Shown here: in pieces, positions 61,967 to 64,000 of the stretch
How positions within the stretch are numbered: position 1 is the stretch's first letter
Layout of the letters: every line of letters begins with the position of its first letter
DNA from: Oligoflexus tunisiensis
GTDB taxonomy: Bacteria > Bdellovibrionota_B > Oligoflexia > Oligoflexales > Oligoflexaceae
Direction of reading: 5' to 3'
Length of the DNA stretch: 64,000 bases
Assembly (NCBI RefSeq): GCF_001748245.1
Contig: NZ_BDFO01000001.1
Coordinates: forward strand, 1,783,345-1,847,344
Notes under the pieces: generated by a model
The model's database searches: none
Told to the model about the DNA's origin: nothing
What the model saw: the letters and a program-made list of their open reading frames with translations, nothing else
Made by a program: the position numbers and the translations under genes

Positions 61967-64000
61967 TCAACCCGCATGATCCAGGATTTCCCCCTGAGAG
62001 GGTTCCATGAAAAAGCAGGTTTCTCCTGGCAGCCTGATGTTCATATGGAACGGAACGAACTCAACAATGGAGGGATTTTCTTTCAAGAGCGTCAGGTCAA
62101 TCGACCCTTGCAAGCGGCCCAAATACTGCTTCACGGCATCCAGACCCACACCGCGGCCCGAGATTTCAGTGAGTCTCGAAGCTGTTGAGAAACCAGGTTC
62201 AAAGATCATGGACGCGATTTCCAGGGCGCTGAGCGGCTTGTGCTCGTCCACCAGTCCTTGGATGATCGCTATCTCCCGTATCTTGCGGATCGCGAGACCT
62301 CGACCGTCGTCGGAAATGATCAGCTGAAGGCCATCCGTTCCATGGATCGCCTGGATCTGGACTGTACCCTTCGAGGATTTTCCTGCTGCGACCCGCTCAG
62401 CCGCTGTTTCGATGCCGTGATCCATCACATTACGCAGGATATGGACGAGGGAACTACGCAATGTTTCAGCCGCTTCGAGCGACAGGAAAAGCCCTTCGGC
62501 ACCCATGATGTGAAAGTGAGGCTCCTCCTTCATCAGATCCTTGGAAAGTTTAACGAGCGGGATCTGATTTTCGAGAAGAAGGGCGGGCAACGGTACAAAA
62601 AGCTGATGCACAAGCTGTTCATCGAGGCTTTTGAGCACCGCGTGAAACTGCTGTACAGGGAGTGCCCGCAGGATCTGTTGAATTTCCCGGTGCCAAAGCA
62701 GGAGTTCCTTACGGCTTATGTTGACATAATTATTCTGATGATCATGCCGATTCAGTTTTTCCTTGTTAACTGTCGCATATCGATCGAGGATCAGCGCAAG
62801 GTCCTGATGAAGGTTATCCATGCGAGATTGATTCCAGGTTTGCTCATCATGCTGGGTCAGGCTGAGTTCGGTTTCTAGCTGGTGGCTCTTGTCTGTCAAA
62901 TCTGTCAGGCCCAGCGTTCGTGCCGATCCTTTGATCGTATGAATATTGATAAAGAGCACCTTGATGATCTCCGTCGCGAAATTCGAGTTGGAACGAATCA
63001 GTCGGAGGTTCTCATCGAGGAAGTGACGGCTGCTGTGATAAAAACGCTGGAACTGATCCGCTGAGATGTGGATCAGCTGCGAAATGATCTGGAGTTCGGC
63101 TTCCTGCTCCTCCGCATGAATCCGAACGGCTTCGATTTCGGTCACATCCCGACAGGTCACCAGGATTTTAGCGACCTTTCCATATCGATCCTGAACCGGT
63201 GCCCAATCGAGGTCGATCGAACGCTGTCTCTCATCGGCCAGCGTCAGCTGCATGCGGCGAGGAAAGTTTCCGCTATTCATCTCGAAAACCAGAATATCCT
63301 CGTTCATGCTCGCGAGCATGGTTTGCTCAACCCTGGCTATAAGATCGATACTGAGACTGCTGTGGCGGAATAGCAAGGTAAGCGCCTTCTGCCCTTCCAA
63401 ATCGCGTTCGGCCAGGATGTCTTCCAGGAAAGGCGAATACTCACGATCAATCACAAGGTTCGGTCCAACGACCGCCATGATGCCCAGATTACTGCTTTGC
63501 AGCAAAGAGCGGATATCGCGCGTTTTCTCCTGCACCTTAAGCTCAAGATTGGTGAAGTGTGAGATATTTTCAAGCGCCATCGCGAGAGACTGCAGGACGC
63601 CGGAAAGGGTGACCTTGTCAAGATCAGCCCAGCTGAACGGCTGATCGGCTTCCAGAACCAGCCAGCCTTCAGTCTTTTCCCGTCCTTCCACCTTCAGACA
63701 CCAGGTCCTGTCATGATCCTTATCCAGATCACTGGCGACCAACGGGACCGGATGACCCGTGGTGGACTCGACCTCAAATGCTGATCGCTGGGACAATTGC
63801 AAAGCCTGAGCCTGCTCATCTTCGCCGATGAAGAGAGCCCGATGCAACCTCAGCTGCGGCATCACTTTCTCGACAAGATTCAGAGCGATCTGAGCAGCTT
63901 CGGTGGCCGACCGTGTGCGGGCGACCTTCCGGGTGAACTGAAGCAGGAACTCCAGGCGGTCTTTGAGCGATGAAATCTGCGTCCATTGCTCTGCGATTTT
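61967..64000 (-). CDS. GAF/PAS-type Hpt-CheA-like kinase, N-terminus outside window
   Basis: At least 678 residues; the frame is open through the window edge, and a GTG/ATG at 63865/63862 is internal, so the start is outside. The visible order: a GAF-like domain (ATEAAQIALNLVEKVMPQLRLHRALFIGEDE ending with SLAMALENISHFTNLE), coil, PAS-like module (LLQSSNLGIMAVVG ... ILVTCRDVTEI), Hpt-like region with IHTIKGSARTLG, linker, HATPase (HILRNVMDHGIE, DDGRGLAIR, SGRGVGLDA). No P5. Module for module it matches the cytoplasmic halves of the kinases at 23466-26276 and 29557-32358, with GAF instead of 7TM input. Confidence 0.85.
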   Translation of the reverse strand, partial: KIAEQWTQISSLKDRLEFLLQFTRKVARTRSATEAAQIALNLVEKVMPQLRLHRALFIGEDEQAQALQLSQRSAFEVESTTGHPVPLVASDLDKDHDRTWCLKVEGREKTEGWLVLEADQPFSWADLDKVTLSGVLQSLAMALENISHFTNLELKVQEKTRDIRSLLQSSNLGIMAVVGPNLVIDREYSPFLEDILAERDLEGQKALTLLFRHSSLSIDLIARVEQTMLASMNEDILVFEMNSGNFPRRMQLTLADERQRSIDLDWAPVQDRYGKVAKILVTCRDVTEIEAVRIHAEEQEAELQIISQLIHISADQFQRFYHSSRHFLDENLRLIRSNSNFATEIIKVLFINIHTIKGSARTLGLTDLTDKSHQLETELSLTQHDEQTWNQSRMDNLHQDLALILDRYATVNKEKLNRHDHQNNYVNISRKELLLWHREIQQILRALPVQQFHAVLKSLDEQLVHQLFVPLPALLLENQIPLVKLSKDLMKEEPHFHIMGAEGLFLSLEAAETLRSSLVHILRNVMDHGIETAAERVAAGKSSKGTVQIQAIHGTDGLQLIISDDGRGLAIRKIREIAIIQGLVDEHKPLSALEIASMIFEPGFSTASRLTEISGRGVGLDAVKQYLGRLQGSIDLTLLKENPSIVEFVPFHMNIRLPGETCFFMEPSQGEILDHAG

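Overview
The window reads as one contiguous piece of chromosome from a Gram-negative, free-living, motile-lineage bacterium with a large secreted and lipoprotein repertoire. Many lipobox or Sec signal peptides, outer-membrane-type proteins, a periplasmic Cu/Zn superoxide dismutase, 7TM-DISM receptor kinases and several sterol-desaturase-family membrane hydroxylases fit the Oligoflexia/Bdellovibrionota or a related deltaproteobacterial-type lineage (an Oligoflexus-like organism is my best guess). This is inference from gene content only. I see no rRNA, tRNA, insertion sequence, phage gene or CRISPR array.

Layout. 0-9 kb: a truncated diheme cytochrome-type protein, a membrane hydroxylase, small secreted and lipoproteins, an outer-membrane barrel, sodC with a PRC-barrel protein, and an LRR lipoprotein. 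9-16 kb: a GT-C-like membrane protein, an ABC exporter coupled to a phospholipase D-VTT fusion, an FAD oxidoreductase and an SDR. 16-23 kb: a repeat-rich spacer, a GH43 lipoprotein with a nested carbohydrate-binding domain, a Cys-rich YkgJ-like protein, a frameshifted membrane protein, a MaoC-like protein and a Nu-type GST. 23-33 kb: two large 7TM-DISM/CheA-like kinases separated by secreted proteins. 33-36 kb: a metalloprotease lipoprotein and a diheme cytochrome lipoprotein. 36.5-40.6 kb: a tight five-gene membrane-lipid operon (two paralogous hydroxylases, a papain-like-fold candidate, an unknown anchored protein and a fatty acid desaturase). 40.7-46 kb: glutamate dehydrogenase, an APH-fold kinase, a zinc-ribbon protein and a YebC-family protein. 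46-50 kb: a cheW-MCP pair next to a decayed cheA. 50-54 kb: an SGNH hydrolase, a GH9 glucanase and a dienelactone hydrolase. 54-62 kb: an Ala-rich coiled-coil secreted protein behind a perfect RBS-sequestering hairpin, then a four-gene translationally coupled operon of exported proteins built around a 1243-residue zinc-phospholipase-C-like protein. The window ends inside a third CheA-like kinase, this one with a GAF-like input region.

Themes. Three paralogous kinases share the order sensor, PAS-like module, Hpt-like histidine region, HATPase, and all lack the CheW-like P5 domain; the only conventional cheA here is broken. Polysaccharide use (GH43, GH9), lipid modification or attack (hydroxylases, desaturase, PLD-VTT, Zn-PLC-like protein) and secreted proteins of unknown function dominate. 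The least familiar loci are the 36.5-40.6 kb lipid operon, the 55-62 kb Zn-PLC operon and the SD-masking hairpins.
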